This document shows, piece after piece, positions 25,566 through 34,185 of a DNA stretch of 45,535 nt (positions are counted from its first letter, which is position 1; each line of letters begins with the position of its first letter). The notes beneath the pieces are model-generated. The model made no database searches, was not told the DNA's origin, and saw only the letters and a list, made by a program, of their open reading frames with translations. Both the position numbers and the translations under genes were made by a program. Source of the DNA: Pseudomonadota bacterium (GTDB lineage Bacteria > Pseudomonadota > Gammaproteobacteria > Xanthomonadales > Rhodanobacteraceae); assembly GCA_021815695.1 (NCBI GenBank), contig JAKAZT010000003.1, forward strand, positions 1-45,535, read 5' to 3'.

Positions 25566-26817
25566 TGGCGGTCACGGCGGGAGCCGGATTGATGTTGGCG
25601 GCGGCATCGGCCCGGCGGTGCAGCGCGCGCTCGATGCGGCGCATCACCTCGACCAGATCGGCCGGCTCCGGCAGCAGGGTCAGGCGCAGATGACGGCCGT
25701 CGTGCAGGTTGAACGCCGAACCCGGCATCAGCAGCACATCCTCGCGTTCGAGCAGATCCAGCGCGAAGGCATCGGCATCGAACACCGGCAGGACGTCGGC
25801 ACGTACGCGCGGAAAGGCATACAGCGCGCCTGCCGGCGCCACCATGCTGAGGAACGCGCTGGCGGCGACCCCATCGATCACGGCTTGGCGCGCGACATGC
25901 AGGCGGCCGCCCGGCGCGGTCAGTTCGGTGATCGTCGGCGGTCCCTCGAGGGCAGCGCGCACCGCCCACTGTGCCGGCTGATTGGCGCACACGCGCAGCG
26001 CCGAGAGCAGGTGCAGCGCCTCGCGATAGCTGCCGACGCGTGCCGGTGATCCGCTCAGGGTCATCCAGCCGACGCGATAACCGCAGGCGCGATGAACCTT
26101 GGATATGCCGGCGAAACTGACGCAAGGCAGGTCGCCGGCCAGCGGCGCCAACGGCTCGAAACGGACGTCATCGTAGAGGATGCCGTCATAGATCTCGTCG
26201 CTGAGCAGCAGCAGGCGATGGCGCGCGGCCAGCTCCACCAGACGCACCAGCAGATCGCGCGGATACACAGCGCCGGTCGGATTGTTGGGGTTGATCAGCA
26301 CCAGCGCGCGCGTGCGCGGCGTGATCAGCGCGGCGAGGGCGTCGGGATCGGGCAGATGTCCCTGCGCGGCAGGGCAGGCGTAGTAGACCGGTCGGCCGCC
26401 GTTGAGCACCGTGGATGCGGTCCACAGTGGATAGTCGGGGCAGGGCAGCAGCACCTCGTCGCCGGGGGCGAGCAGCGCGCGCAGCGCCAGATCGATCAGC
26501 TCGCTGACACCGTTGCCGATCAGCACATGATTGCTGTCGGCGATGCGGGTACCGCGTGCGCGTTGCTGGGCGAAGATCGCCGCACGCGCATCGTCGAGGC
26601 CGAGCTCGTGACCATAGCCCTGGCTGTCGGCCAGGTGCGCGTTCACCGCGGCGACCAGATGCGGCGGCGTGCGCAGACCGAAGCGCGCCGGGTTGCCGAT
26701 GTTGAGCGCATACAGCGTGCGTCCGGCCGCCTCGAGCGCGCGTGCACGCTGCACCAGCGGGCCGCGGATGTCGTAGCGCACCGCGCTCAGGCGCGGGCTT
26801 GGAATCAGGTCGTGCAT
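25558..26817 (-). CDS. alaA: AlaA-like pyridoxal-phosphate aminotransferase
   Basis: A 419-residue fold-type I aminotransferase similar to the glutamate-pyruvate transaminase AlaA. Seen are LNIGNPARFG near the N-terminus, YGHELGLDDARAAI, the PDYPLW segment, INPNNPTGAVY, the LLSDEIYDGILYD block with the cofactor-contacting Asp and Tyr, and FAGISKVHRACGYRVGW with the Schiff-base lysine. Family members make alanine from pyruvate and glutamate. The gene is divergent from rsgA with 113 bases between them and overlaps the SGNH hydrolase gene by 8 bases. Confidence 0.88.
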   Translation of the reverse strand: MHDLIPSPRLSAVRYDIRGPLVQRARALEAAGRTLYALNIGNPARFGLRTPPHLVAAVNAHLADSQGYGHELGLDDARAAIFAQQRARGTRIADSNHVLIGNGVSELIDLALRALLAPGDEVLLPCPDYPLWTASTVLNGGRPVYYACPAAQGHLPDPDALAALITPRTRALVLINPNNPTGAVYPRDLLVRLVELAARHRLLLLSDEIYDGILYDDVRFEPLAPLAGDLPCVSFAGISKVHRACGYRVGWMTLSGSPARVGSYREALHLLSALRVCANQPAQWAVRAALEGPPTITELTAPGGRLHVARQAVIDGVAASAFLSMVAPAGALYAFPRVRADVLPVFDADAFALDLLEREDVLLMPGSAFNLHDGRHLRLTLLPEPADLVEVMRRIERALHRRADAAANINPAPAVTAIA

Positions 26818-26877
26818 GGGCGGACAGGCTCCGGACCGGCGCGCCGCATGCTAGCGTTCCATCTGGCAAATAGCCAC

Positions 26878-26897
26878 GCGACGCGACGCGATGCGAC
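26878..26897 (+). repeat. Four tandem copies of a GCGAC pentamer
   Basis: GCGAC is repeated four times in a row (third copy GCGAT) between divergent alaA-like and rsgA genes, 33 bases before the rsgA start. Its meaning is unknown; it may be simple slippage. Confidence 0.5.
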
Positions 26898-26930
26898 GTC
26901 GGCCGTGCGGCGTGATCCGGGGATTGCGGT

Positions 26931-27983
26931 TTGAATGATCTGATCCGCCTGGGTTGGCGTGTGCAGGATGCGATGACTCCGCCCGCGCCCGGCCTGAGTC
27001 TGGCCCGCGTCGCCGCGCAGCATCGAGCCGGCTATGTGCTGCACGATGGATGCCAACCCTTCAATGCGCAGCCGGCGCCGGAGTTCCGGCGCCGCGGACT
27101 GGATCCCGTTTTGCGGCCGGCGGTGGGCGATTTTGTCTGGGTCGCTGCCGGCACGCCGCCGCACATCCACGCCATCGTGCCGCGACGCAGCCTGCTGACG
27201 CGTGCCGCCGCCGGCGAGCGCTACCAGCGTCAGGTGATCGCCGCGAACGTCGATGTGGTGCTGGTGCTGATGGGGCTTGACGGCGACTTCAATCCGCGGC
27301 GCATCCAGCGCTACCTGGCGCTGATCGACGGTTCCGGCGCGACGCCGGTGGTGCTGCTGACCAAGGCCGACCTGCATCCGGCGGTGGCGCCCGCGCTGGC
27401 GCAGCTCGGTGCCACGCTGCCGGCCGGGACCGCCGCGCTGGCGCTCAATGCCAAGGACCCCGCGATCAACACGATGCTGGCGCCGTGGCTGGTCGCGGGC
27501 GTGACCGCCGCGCTGGTGGGCTCCTCGGGCGCCGGCAAGTCCACGCTCACCAACACCCTGCTGGGCGAGCAGCGCCAGGCCACCGCCGCCATACGCGTCA
27601 ACGACAGTCGCGGCCGTCATACCACCACTCATCGCGCGTTGTTGACGTTGCCCGGCGGCGCCTGCCTGATCGACACGCCCGGCATGCGCGAACTGAAGCT
27701 CACCGGCGAGGAGAACCTCGATCTCTACGCCGACATCGAGACGCTGGCCGGCAACTGCCGCTTCGCCGACTGCAGCCACGGCAACGAGCCCGGCTGCGCG
27801 ATCCGTGCGGCGCTGGCTTCGGGCGAACTCGACGGCGAGCGCTGGCGCAGCTATCTCAAGCTGCACGACGAGCGCGAGCAGCAGGCGGCGGCGCTGGAGC
27901 AGCGGTTGCAGCGCAAGGCGGGCGCGCAGCCGGGACATCGCACGCTGGGACGCAGCCAGCGCGAGAAGCCGGGGCCGCGCTGA
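26931..27983 (+). CDS. rsgA: Small ribosomal subunit biogenesis GTPase RsgA
   Basis: A 350-residue circularly permuted GTPase that assists late 30S maturation. An N-terminal OB-fold is followed by the motifs in permuted order: G4 as LLTKADL, G1 as GSSGAGKST (K203), and G3 as DTPGMREL. The zinc-binding C-terminal motif contains NCRFADCSHGNEPGC. The start is a TTG at 26931, giving MNDLIRLGW, which matches the LGW opening of many family members; an ATG at 26973 is an alternative. It is convergent with the EmrB-like gene, with 41 bases between stops. Confidence 0.93.
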   Translation: MNDLIRLGWRVQDAMTPPAPGLSLARVAAQHRAGYVLHDGCQPFNAQPAPEFRRRGLDPVLRPAVGDFVWVAAGTPPHIHAIVPRRSLLTRAAAGERYQRQVIAANVDVVLVLMGLDGDFNPRRIQRYLALIDGSGATPVVLLTKADLHPAVAPALAQLGATLPAGTAALALNAKDPAINTMLAPWLVAGVTAALVGSSGAGKSTLTNTLLGEQRQATAAIRVNDSRGRHTTTHRALLTLPGGACLIDTPGMRELKLTGEENLDLYADIETLAGNCRFADCSHGNEPGCAIRAALASGELDGERWRSYLKLHDEREQQAAALEQRLQRKAGAQPGHRTLGRSQREKPGPR

Positions 27984-28024
27984 AGCTTCCGGCAGCACCC
28001 GATCGAACCGCGCTGTCCGTCCGG

Positions 28025-29569
28025 TCAGTGTGCTCCGGTCGCTGCGCTGCCACCCGCCTTGGGTGAAAACGGCGGCTTGGCCAGCCACAGGATCGGGATC
28101 ATCAGGATGAACACCCAGCCGATGACGTGGAAAAGCTCGTTGAAGCCGATCTGGTAGCCCTGCCGGGTGATCTCCAGATTGAGCAGGGCCGCGCCGCGTT
28201 CGCCGGGACCGAACCGGGTCAGCGCGTGGCGCGCCGTCGGCGCATAGGCGGTGATGTGCTCGGTCAGCTGGGCGTGATGCAGCGCGGCGCGGCGGTTCCA
28301 CATGAAGGTGGTGATCGACGCGGCAAAACTGCCGGCCAGCACGCGCAGGAACGTGGCCGTGCCCGAACCCGAGGGGATCTCGCGCGGGGTGAGATCCGAC
28401 AACAGGATGGTGAGGATGGGCATGAAGTACAGCGCCACGCCCAGGCCCTGCACCAGCTGCACCATGGCCACGGTGTCGAAGTCGACCTGGGTGTTGAAGT
28501 CCGAACGCCAGAACGAGGTCAGCGCCAGTACCAGGAACGAGAGCGCCGCCAGCACCCGCAAGTCGAATTTGTGCGCGTAGCGGCCGACGAACGGGGTCAG
28601 GATCACCGGCAGGATCCCCAGCGGCGCGGCGGCGAAGCCCGCCCACTCGGAGGTATAGCCGAGTTGCGTCTGCAGCCATTGCGGCACCAGCAGGTTGATG
28701 CTGAAGAACACCGCGTAACCGAGCACCAGGACCACGGTGCCGGCGCTGAAGTTGCGGTGCCGGAACAGGCGCAGGTCAACGATCGGGTCGGTGTCCGTCA
28801 GCTCCCAGATCAGGAAGACCGTCAGCGAGACGGCCGCCACGATCGCCAGGATCACGATGAAGTTCGAACTGAACCAGTCGGCGTCGTTGCCCTTGTCGAG
28901 CAGGATCTGCAACGCCGCCACGCCGATCACCAGGGTGATCAGCCCGACGTAGTCCATGCGCGGCTTGTCGGTCGGATCGGGGCGTCCGCGCATCTGTGCT
29001 GCGACCACGCTGGCGGCGAAGAATCCGATCGGCACGTTGATGAAGAAGATCCACTGCCAGCTGTAGTTGTCGGTGATCCAGCCGCCGAGGATCGGGCCCG
29101 CGATCGGTGCCACCACGGTGACCATCGCCAGCAGCGCCAGCGCCTGTCCGCGTTTGTGCGCCGGATAGATCGATACCAGCAGCGCCTGGGTGATCGGATA
29201 CATCGGTCCGGCCACCGCGCCCTGCAGCACGCGAAAGGCGATCAGCATGCCCATGCTGTGCGACAGCCCGCACAGCATCGACGAAATCGTGAACAGGATC
29301 GTCGCCCAGATGAACAACCGGACCTCGCCGACGCGGCGCGTCAGCCATCCGGTCAGCGGCAGCGCGATCGCGTTGCTGACCGCGAACGAGGTGATCACCC
29401 AGGTGCTCTGCTCGTTGCTGACACCGAGATTGCCGGCGATGGTCGGCAGCGAGACATTGGCGATCGTGGTGTCGAGCACCTGCATGAAGGTCGCCAGCGA
29501 CAGTCCGACCGTGGCCAGCGCCAGGCTGGGCGGACTGAATCCTCCCGCAGGGGCGTGTGCTTCGCTCAT
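28025..29569 (-). CDS. emrB: DHA2-family MFS multidrug efflux pump, EmrB-like
   Basis: A 514-residue MFS drug:proton antiporter of the 14-TM DHA2 group. FMQVLDTTIANVSLPTIAG in TM1, the loop GWLTRRVGEVR, and motif C VVAPIAGPILGGWI are present. With the neighbouring adaptor and outer-membrane channel it forms a tripartite EmrAB-TolC-like pump expelling hydrophobic drugs or uncouplers; the substrate is not predictable. It is the last gene of the MarR-OMF-EmrA-EmrB operon, starting 15 bases after emrA ends. Confidence 0.93.
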   Translation of the reverse strand: MSEAHAPAGGFSPPSLALATVGLSLATFMQVLDTTIANVSLPTIAGNLGVSNEQSTWVITSFAVSNAIALPLTGWLTRRVGEVRLFIWATILFTISSMLCGLSHSMGMLIAFRVLQGAVAGPMYPITQALLVSIYPAHKRGQALALLAMVTVVAPIAGPILGGWITDNYSWQWIFFINVPIGFFAASVVAAQMRGRPDPTDKPRMDYVGLITLVIGVAALQILLDKGNDADWFSSNFIVILAIVAAVSLTVFLIWELTDTDPIVDLRLFRHRNFSAGTVVLVLGYAVFFSINLLVPQWLQTQLGYTSEWAGFAAAPLGILPVILTPFVGRYAHKFDLRVLAALSFLVLALTSFWRSDFNTQVDFDTVAMVQLVQGLGVALYFMPILTILLSDLTPREIPSGSGTATFLRVLAGSFAASITTFMWNRRAALHHAQLTEHITAYAPTARHALTRFGPGERGAALLNLEITRQGYQIGFNELFHVIGWVFILMIPILWLAKPPFSPKAGGSAATGAH

Positions 29570-29584
29570 CGGCGCTGCGCGTCC

Positions 29585-30763
29585 TTACCGCACGCTGCCG
29601 GCATTGGCGTGGATGATGCGGGCAACCAGGGCATCGGCGTCGGCGAGCTGATGCGCGTAGACGCCGGTGGCCAGCACCGGCCGCGTGCGGATGGTGGTCG
29701 ACAAGGCCGGACCGCTGCGGTCGTGCAGGTTGACCTCGACGCTCATCGACAGGCCGATGCGCAGCGGATGCGCCGCCAGCTCCTTCGGTTCCAGCACGAT
29801 GCGCACCGGGACCCGCTGCACGATGCTGATCCAGTTGCCGGTGGCGTTCTGCGCCGGCAGCAGGGCGAACGCGCTGCCGGTGCCGATGCCGATGCCGTCG
29901 ACGCGGCCGTGGTAGGTGACGCTGCTGCCGTAAAGCGATGCGGTCAGGGTCACCGGCTGGCCGATGCGCATGTGCGCCAGCTGGGTTTCCTTGAAGTTGG
30001 CGTTGACCCAAACCCCGCCCAGCGGCACCACCGCCATCAGCGGCGTGCCCGGCGCCACGCGCTGGCCCACCTCCACGCTGCGCTTGGCGACGTAGCCGGT
30101 CACCGGTGCCAGCAGCTGCGAGCGGACGTCGTCGAGATAGGCCTGGCGCACCGTCGCCGCGGCGGCCTGCACGTCGGGCTGCGAGGCGATCACGGTGTCG
30201 GCCACCAGCGCACGGCTGCCGGCCAGTTGCTGCTGAGCGGCGCTGTAGGCCTGTTCGGCGGCGGCCAGCGCGTCGCGCGCGTTGGCCAGCTCCTCGACCG
30301 AGATCGCACCGCTCGCGGCCAGGTTGCGGCGCCGTGCGAAATCGCTGCGCGCCTTGTCCACCGCGACCTTGCGCGCGGCCAGCTCGGCCTGCACGGCGGC
30401 GGCGTTGGCGTACAGGCCGCGCACCTGGCGCACCGCGCGTGCGAGGTTGGCCTCGGCGCGCTGCAGCGCGACGCGCGCATCGGCGGCATCGAACTGCACC
30501 AGCACCTGACCCTGGTGCACCAGGTCGTCATTGTCGGCGCCGATGCTGATCACGGTGCCCGGCACCAGCGGAGTGATCTCGACGATGTTGCCGTGCACAT
30601 AGGCGTCGTCGGTGTCCTGGTACCAGCGGCCGTCGAGCCAGTACCAGGCCAGCCACAGCAGACCGGCCACGACGATCGTCAGCAACAGCAGGCGCAGCAG
30701 CAGGCGGCGCCGTCCGTTCGGCGCCGGTGCGGCCGCGACGGGGATGGGCGTCTGGGTGCTCAT
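29585..30763 (-). CDS. emrA: EmrA-like HlyD-family efflux adaptor
   Basis: A 392-residue membrane-fusion protein with a cytoplasmic N-terminus, a single membrane anchor (about residues 22-42) and the DTDDAYVHGNIVEITPLVPG block that starts the lipoyl domain in EmrA proteins. A long alpha-hairpin (about 80-190) and a GYVAKRSVEVGQRVAPGTPL lipoyl half follow. The ATG at 30763 overlaps the stop of the outer-membrane channel gene as ATGA. It bridges the EmrB-like pump to that channel. Confidence 0.92.
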   Translation of the reverse strand: MSTQTPIPVAAAPAPNGRRRLLLRLLLLTIVVAGLLWLAWYWLDGRWYQDTDDAYVHGNIVEITPLVPGTVISIGADNDDLVHQGQVLVQFDAADARVALQRAEANLARAVRQVRGLYANAAAVQAELAARKVAVDKARSDFARRRNLAASGAISVEELANARDALAAAEQAYSAAQQQLAGSRALVADTVIASQPDVQAAAATVRQAYLDDVRSQLLAPVTGYVAKRSVEVGQRVAPGTPLMAVVPLGGVWVNANFKETQLAHMRIGQPVTLTASLYGSSVTYHGRVDGIGIGTGSAFALLPAQNATGNWISIVQRVPVRIVLEPKELAAHPLRIGLSMSVEVNLHDRSGPALSTTIRTRPVLATGVYAHQLADADALVARIIHANAGSVR

Positions 30764-32247
30764 GGGTGAACCTCGGCAACAGCGGGGACAGGGACAGGGA
30801 CAGGGTCGGCGGTCGCGGCAGTCGGGGCGTAGCCGCCGCCCAGTGCCTGTACCAGTCCGATCGATTGCACGACGCGCGCAGCGTCAAGAGTGGCCACGCG
30901 CTGCTCGGCCGCGAGCAGGCCGCGCTCGACGGTCAGCGCCTCGATGTAGCTGCCGATGCCGGCGCGGTAGCGGATCAGCGCGATCTTCCAGGCCGAAGCT
31001 GCGTCGGCGCGCGCCTGGCGTGCGGCGCTGCTTTCGCGGTCGAGCGTGCGCAGCGCGGCCACGCTGGCGGCGACCTGGCGCAGCGCTTCGATCAGGGTCT
31101 GGTTGTATTGCGCCACGGCGAGGTCGTAGCCGGCGTTCCGGCCGGCGAGATTGGCGCGCAGACGGCCGCCGTCGAACAGCGGCAGGCTGAGCGCCGGGCC
31201 GAACTGCTCGTAGCGACTGGCGGTCTCGAGCAGGCTGCCTCCGCCCAGCGAGGCCAGCCCCAGCCCGGCGGCGAGATTGAGATCGGGATAGAACGCGGCC
31301 CTGGCGGCATGGATCTCGCGTGCGGCCGCCTCGATGCGCCAGCGGGCGGCGACGATATCCGGGCGCCGCCCGAGCAATGCGGCCGGCAGATCGGCCGGCA
31401 GCGCCAGCGCCGCGGGCGGCAACGGATGCGCGGTGAGCGTGAACGTGGCGTCCGGGCCCCGGCCGAGCAGCGCCGCCAGCGCGACCCGCGCCAGCACCAC
31501 GCTGCGCTGTTGCGCGGCGAGGTCGGCCGTGGCCGCGGCAACCGCGGCGGCTGCCTGATCCAGGTCGAGACGGTTGTCGATGCCGGCGCCGACGCGCTGG
31601 CGGGTCAGCTCCAGCACCTGCGTGGCGCGGCGCAGTTCGGAATCGGCGATGGTCCGCGTACGCTCGGCGGCGCCGAGGGTGGCGTAGGCACGGGCGACAT
31701 CGGCGGCCAGGGTCAGGCGCGCCGCGGCGGCATCCACTTCCGCGGCGTGGCCGCGATCGACGGCGGCTTCCCAGGCGGCACGATGACCGCCCCAGAGGTC
31801 GAAGGTGTAACTGAAGTTGAGGCCGATGCGATCGAGCGCGCTGTAGTGGCCGCCGTAGGGGCGCGGGATCACCGTGCTCGGGATGCGGATGCCGGAGGAC
31901 GAGATGCCGGCGCCGATCTGCGGCGCGCGGGCGGCGTCGGCTGCGCCGGCCTGTGCGTCGGCAAGGCGTGCCCGGGCGTCGGCTGCCGCCAGATCGGGAT
32001 TGCCCGCCAGCGCTTGCTGCACCAGGCGATCGAGTTCGGGATCGGCGAAGGTCGTCCACCAGTCCGCACGCGGCCATGCGGCCGGTGACAGGGGTGTCCC
32101 GGCGAGACTGCGGGCCGCCGTCAGCTGGTCGGCTGCCAATGGCTGTGCCTGCGGACGCAGGCCGGCGCTGCTGACGCAGCCGGCGAGAAAGAGGGTGATG
32201 ACTCCCGTCAGCGCGGGAGACTGTGGGACACGCATGGGCGTCACCAT
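30760..32247 (-). CDS. NodT/OprM-type outer-membrane efflux lipoprotein
   Basis: A 495-residue TolC-like outer-membrane factor. The N-terminus has a lipoprotein signal with lipobox LAGC; the acylated cysteine is residue 24 from the ATG at 32247, or 20 from an alternative ATG at 32235. WWTTFADPELDRLVQQALAGNPDL and the internal repeat with PSLPLFDGG-like sequence (ALSLPLFDGGRL) are typical of the family. The C-terminus is Pro/Val-rich and short. It lies 4 bases after the MarR gene and overlaps emrA, so the whole pump is made from one transcript. It could also serve the RND pump at 10944-18490, which has none. Confidence 0.92.
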   Translation of the reverse strand: MVTPMRVPQSPALTGVITLFLAGCVSSAGLRPQAQPLAADQLTAARSLAGTPLSPAAWPRADWWTTFADPELDRLVQQALAGNPDLAAADARARLADAQAGAADAARAPQIGAGISSSGIRIPSTVIPRPYGGHYSALDRIGLNFSYTFDLWGGHRAAWEAAVDRGHAAEVDAAAARLTLAADVARAYATLGAAERTRTIADSELRRATQVLELTRQRVGAGIDNRLDLDQAAAAVAAATADLAAQQRSVVLARVALAALLGRGPDATFTLTAHPLPPAALALPADLPAALLGRRPDIVAARWRIEAAAREIHAARAAFYPDLNLAAGLGLASLGGGSLLETASRYEQFGPALSLPLFDGGRLRANLAGRNAGYDLAVAQYNQTLIEALRQVAASVAALRTLDRESSAARQARADAASAWKIALIRYRAGIGSYIEALTVERGLLAAEQRVATLDAARVVQSIGLVQALGGGYAPTAATADPVPVPVPAVAEVHP

Positions 32248-32251
32248 GGGG

Positions 32252-32731
32252 TCAGGCGGGGGGCGAGGCGGGTACGGGGGTGTCGCTCAGTGCTTCGAGG
32301 ATGCCTTTGAGACTGGTCGCCAGCTGGCTGCGGTCAGCCGGTTGCAGGCGCGAGAGCGCTTGTTCCAGCACGCGTTCCCCGCAGTCGCTGAGCTGTGCCC
32401 ACAACGCGGCCCCGGCCTCGGTTGGAACGATCCGCAGCGCCCGGCGGTCGCTGGGATGGGGCTCGCGGCGCAGGTAGCCCTTGGCTTCCAGGCGATCGAT
32501 CACCCGCGTCATCGCGCCGGCATCGTGGCCGACCGCCTGCGCCAGCTCGCCCGGCGATTGCGGACCGCACAGGGCCAGCCGTTTCAGCACCACGTACTGG
32601 GTCTGGTTGAGGTCGAAACCGCGGCGTGCCAGCTCGGCCTCGAGCGCCGCCGTCAGGCGCGTGCGCACGCAGCCGAGGAGTACCCCGAGATTCTCCTCGG
32701 CGGCGGAAGGAATGGTCGAGCAGGCAGACAT
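32252..32731 (-). CDS. MarR-family transcriptional regulator of the efflux operon
   Basis: A 159-residue winged-helix regulator. The recognition helix region SPGELAQAVGHDAGAMTRVIDRLEAKG and the wing HPSDRRA are typical MarR features. The ATG at 32731 gives MSACSTIPSAAEENLG. The frame is open further up to a TTG at 32767, but that TTG is the first triplet of the promoter -35 box, so it was rejected. It heads the operon and is likely its autoregulated repressor. The predicted transcription start is within a few bases of the ATG, so the mRNA would be leaderless or nearly so. Confidence 0.92.
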   Translation of the reverse strand: MSACSTIPSAAEENLGVLLGCVRTRLTAALEAELARRGFDLNQTQYVVLKRLALCGPQSPGELAQAVGHDAGAMTRVIDRLEAKGYLRREPHPSDRRALRIVPTEAGAALWAQLSDCGERVLEQALSRLQPADRSQLATSLKGILEALSDTPVPASPPA

Positions 32732-32733
32732 GG

Positions 32734-32767
32734 CTGGATATGATATAGCCAGGAATGTAATTGTCAA
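32734..32767 (-). promoter_or_regulatory. MarR operon promoter with overlapping operator-like dyad
   Basis: Reading the minus strand, TTGACA (plus 32762-32767, perfect -35) and TATCAT (plus 32740-32745, five of six -10) are separated by 16 bases. A 19-base imperfect palindrome at 32734-32752 (arms CTGG-TAT and ATA-CCAG, seven of nine pairs matching) covers the -10 box, a good place for repression by the MarR product. Confidence 0.65.
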
Positions 32768-32899
32768 GGCAGAATAAGCTGAGATTTATATCAAGCTGTC
32801 CTGCGAGCTGAAAGCCTTGTACGCTGGGCTTTCATGCCCAATTGCTGACGCTGTTATGTCTGTAGACATGGCCAAGACAGAGCCCGTGATGGAGACCGC
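32768..32899. promoter_or_regulatory. AT-richer divergent region between marR and pagL with two dyads
   Basis: This stretch is visibly less GC-rich than the rest of the window. It contains a perfect 8-base-pair inverted repeat (TGAAAGCC at 32809-32816, GGCTTTCA at 32827-32834) and a 14-base perfect-arm palindrome ATGTCTGTAGACAT (32856-32869). It should hold the pagL promoter. I could not identify a PhoP-type box with the right spacing. Confidence 0.45.
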
Positions 32900-33442
32900 A
32901 TGACCCTCTCAGATGACGCCCCATCGTGCGATACCGGATCTCGACGCTGCCTTGTGCTCCGGGCGTGGGCGTTACTGGCGGTGCTGATGGCCGCCCCCCT
33001 CGTTGCCCGGGGCGCCGATCTCTCGGTGAGCTGGGGCCCCAGCGTCACCGGCCACCATCACTGGTCCAGTGCCGTGTTTGCCGAGGCGGCAACGGACCCC
33101 TGGCGCTGGCGCGAGTTCGACATCGCGACCGAGTTCGGACTGGGCTACGTGCGCGCACGCGGCACTGCGGTCGATCGTCTCGATCATGACGTCTGGATCG
33201 GATTCGGCGGTGTGCGCGCCAGCCTGCCCGGTGCAGGTGCCTGGCGGCATGCCTTTCTCGGTTTCGGCATCGGCGTCACCCACGGCAAGACCAACGCGCT
33301 GTCGAGCACCGGCGAGTTCGTCGATACGCTGGGCTGGCAGGACGGCCACTGGGACGTGATGATCCGGCACGTCTCCAACGGCCACCTCGCGCGGGGCCCC
33401 AACATCGGTGAAACCATGCTGCTGCTCGGCGTGCGGTTCTGA
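32900..33442 (+). CDS. pagL: PagL-type lipid A 3-O-deacylase
   Basis: A 180-residue protein with a long N-terminus, a signal peptide ending near residue 39 (ARGA), and a C-terminal Phe typical of outer-membrane beta-barrels. The last 30 residues hold the PagL triad: H157 and S159 in RHVSNGH and E171 in PNIGE. The H-x-S and S-to-E spacing (2 and 12) is the same as in P. aeruginosa PagL (H126, S128, E140). It removes the 3-O-acyl chain from lipid A in the outer membrane and lowers endotoxicity. The ATG at 32900 has GGAG 5 bases upstream. It is divergent from the MarR efflux operon. Confidence 0.9.
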   Translation: MTLSDDAPSCDTGSRRCLVLRAWALLAVLMAAPLVARGADLSVSWGPSVTGHHHWSSAVFAEAATDPWRWREFDIATEFGLGYVRARGTAVDRLDHDVWIGFGGVRASLPGAGAWRHAFLGFGIGVTHGKTNALSSTGEFVDTLGWQDGHWDVMIRHVSNGHLARGPNIGETMLLLGVRF

Positions 33443-33510
33443 ACGCCTCGGCAGGCTTCTAGCCGGTCCGCGCATGCGGCATGCTGTCGGCCACCCACCG
33501 AGGACAGCGC

Positions 33511-34185
33511 ATGCCCCTGCCCTGCGTCGAGACCGAAACCGGGCCCGGCCCGCGTCACAGCATCCTCTGGCTGCATGGCCTGGGTGCCGACGGCAACGAC
33601 TTCATGCCGCTCGTGCCGCAGCTGGCGGATCGCGCCTGGCCGCCGCTGCGCTTCGTGTTTCCGCATGCGCCGGTGCGCCCGGTGACGGTCAACGGCGGCA
33701 TGCGCATGCGCGCCTGGTACGACATCCAGGCCTTCGACCTGCATGCACGACAGGACGAGAGCGGCATGCGCGCCGCGATGGCCGAGGTCGAGGCGCTGAT
33801 CGAACGCGAGACCGCGCGCGGCGTGGCGGCCGAGCGCATTCTGCTGGCGGGCTTTTCGCAGGGTGGTGCGATCGCGCTGGCGACCGCGCTGCGCCATCGT
33901 CAGCCGCTGGCCGGCGTGATCGCGCTCTCGACCTATCTTCCGCTGCAGGCGCACAGCGCCGCCGAACGCAACATGGCCAACGCGCAGCTGCCGGTGTTCA
34001 TGGGCCACGGCAGTCTCGATCCGATCGTGCCGATGGCGCTGGGGCTGCGTTCGCGCGACGCCCTGGTGGCACTGGGGCACGCGGTGGACTGGCACAGCTA
34101 CGTGATGGCGCATCAGGTCTGCCCGGAGGAGATCGCCGACCTGCGCGCCTGGATCGGCGTGCGTCTGCGCGGGGCGCCGGGATGA
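33511..34185 (+). CDS. Alpha/beta-hydrolase of the phospholipase/carboxylesterase family
   Basis: A 224-residue cytoplasmic esterase of the carboxylesterase/acyl-protein thioesterase type. LWLHGLGADGNDF provides the oxyanion hole, GFSQGG the nucleophile S116, GHGSLDPIVP the catalytic Asp and VMAHQVCPEE the His. WYDIQAFD is also a family feature. The ATG at 33511 follows GAGGA. Its stop overlaps the start of the sensor kinase gene as ATGA, so it belongs to the same transcript as the kinase, regulator and probably hemC. The natural substrate is unknown. Confidence 0.9.
   Translation: MPLPCVETETGPGPRHSILWLHGLGADGNDFMPLVPQLADRAWPPLRFVFPHAPVRPVTVNGGMRMRAWYDIQAFDLHARQDESGMRAAMAEVEALIERETARGVAAERILLAGFSQGGAIALATALRHRQPLAGVIALSTYLPLQAHSAAERNMANAQLPVFMGHGSLDPIVPMALGLRSRDALVALGHAVDWHSYVMAHQVCPEEIADLRAWIGVRLRGAPG

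Noticed and set aside
32732-32767. Longer MarR start at the TTG of 32767
   Set aside because: That TTG is part of the TTGACA -35 element and the extension would be coded by promoter sequence.
32851-32870. PhoP box upstream of pagL
   Set aside because: TGTTAT and TGTAGA are spaced 9 bases apart rather than the 11-base period of PhoP sites.
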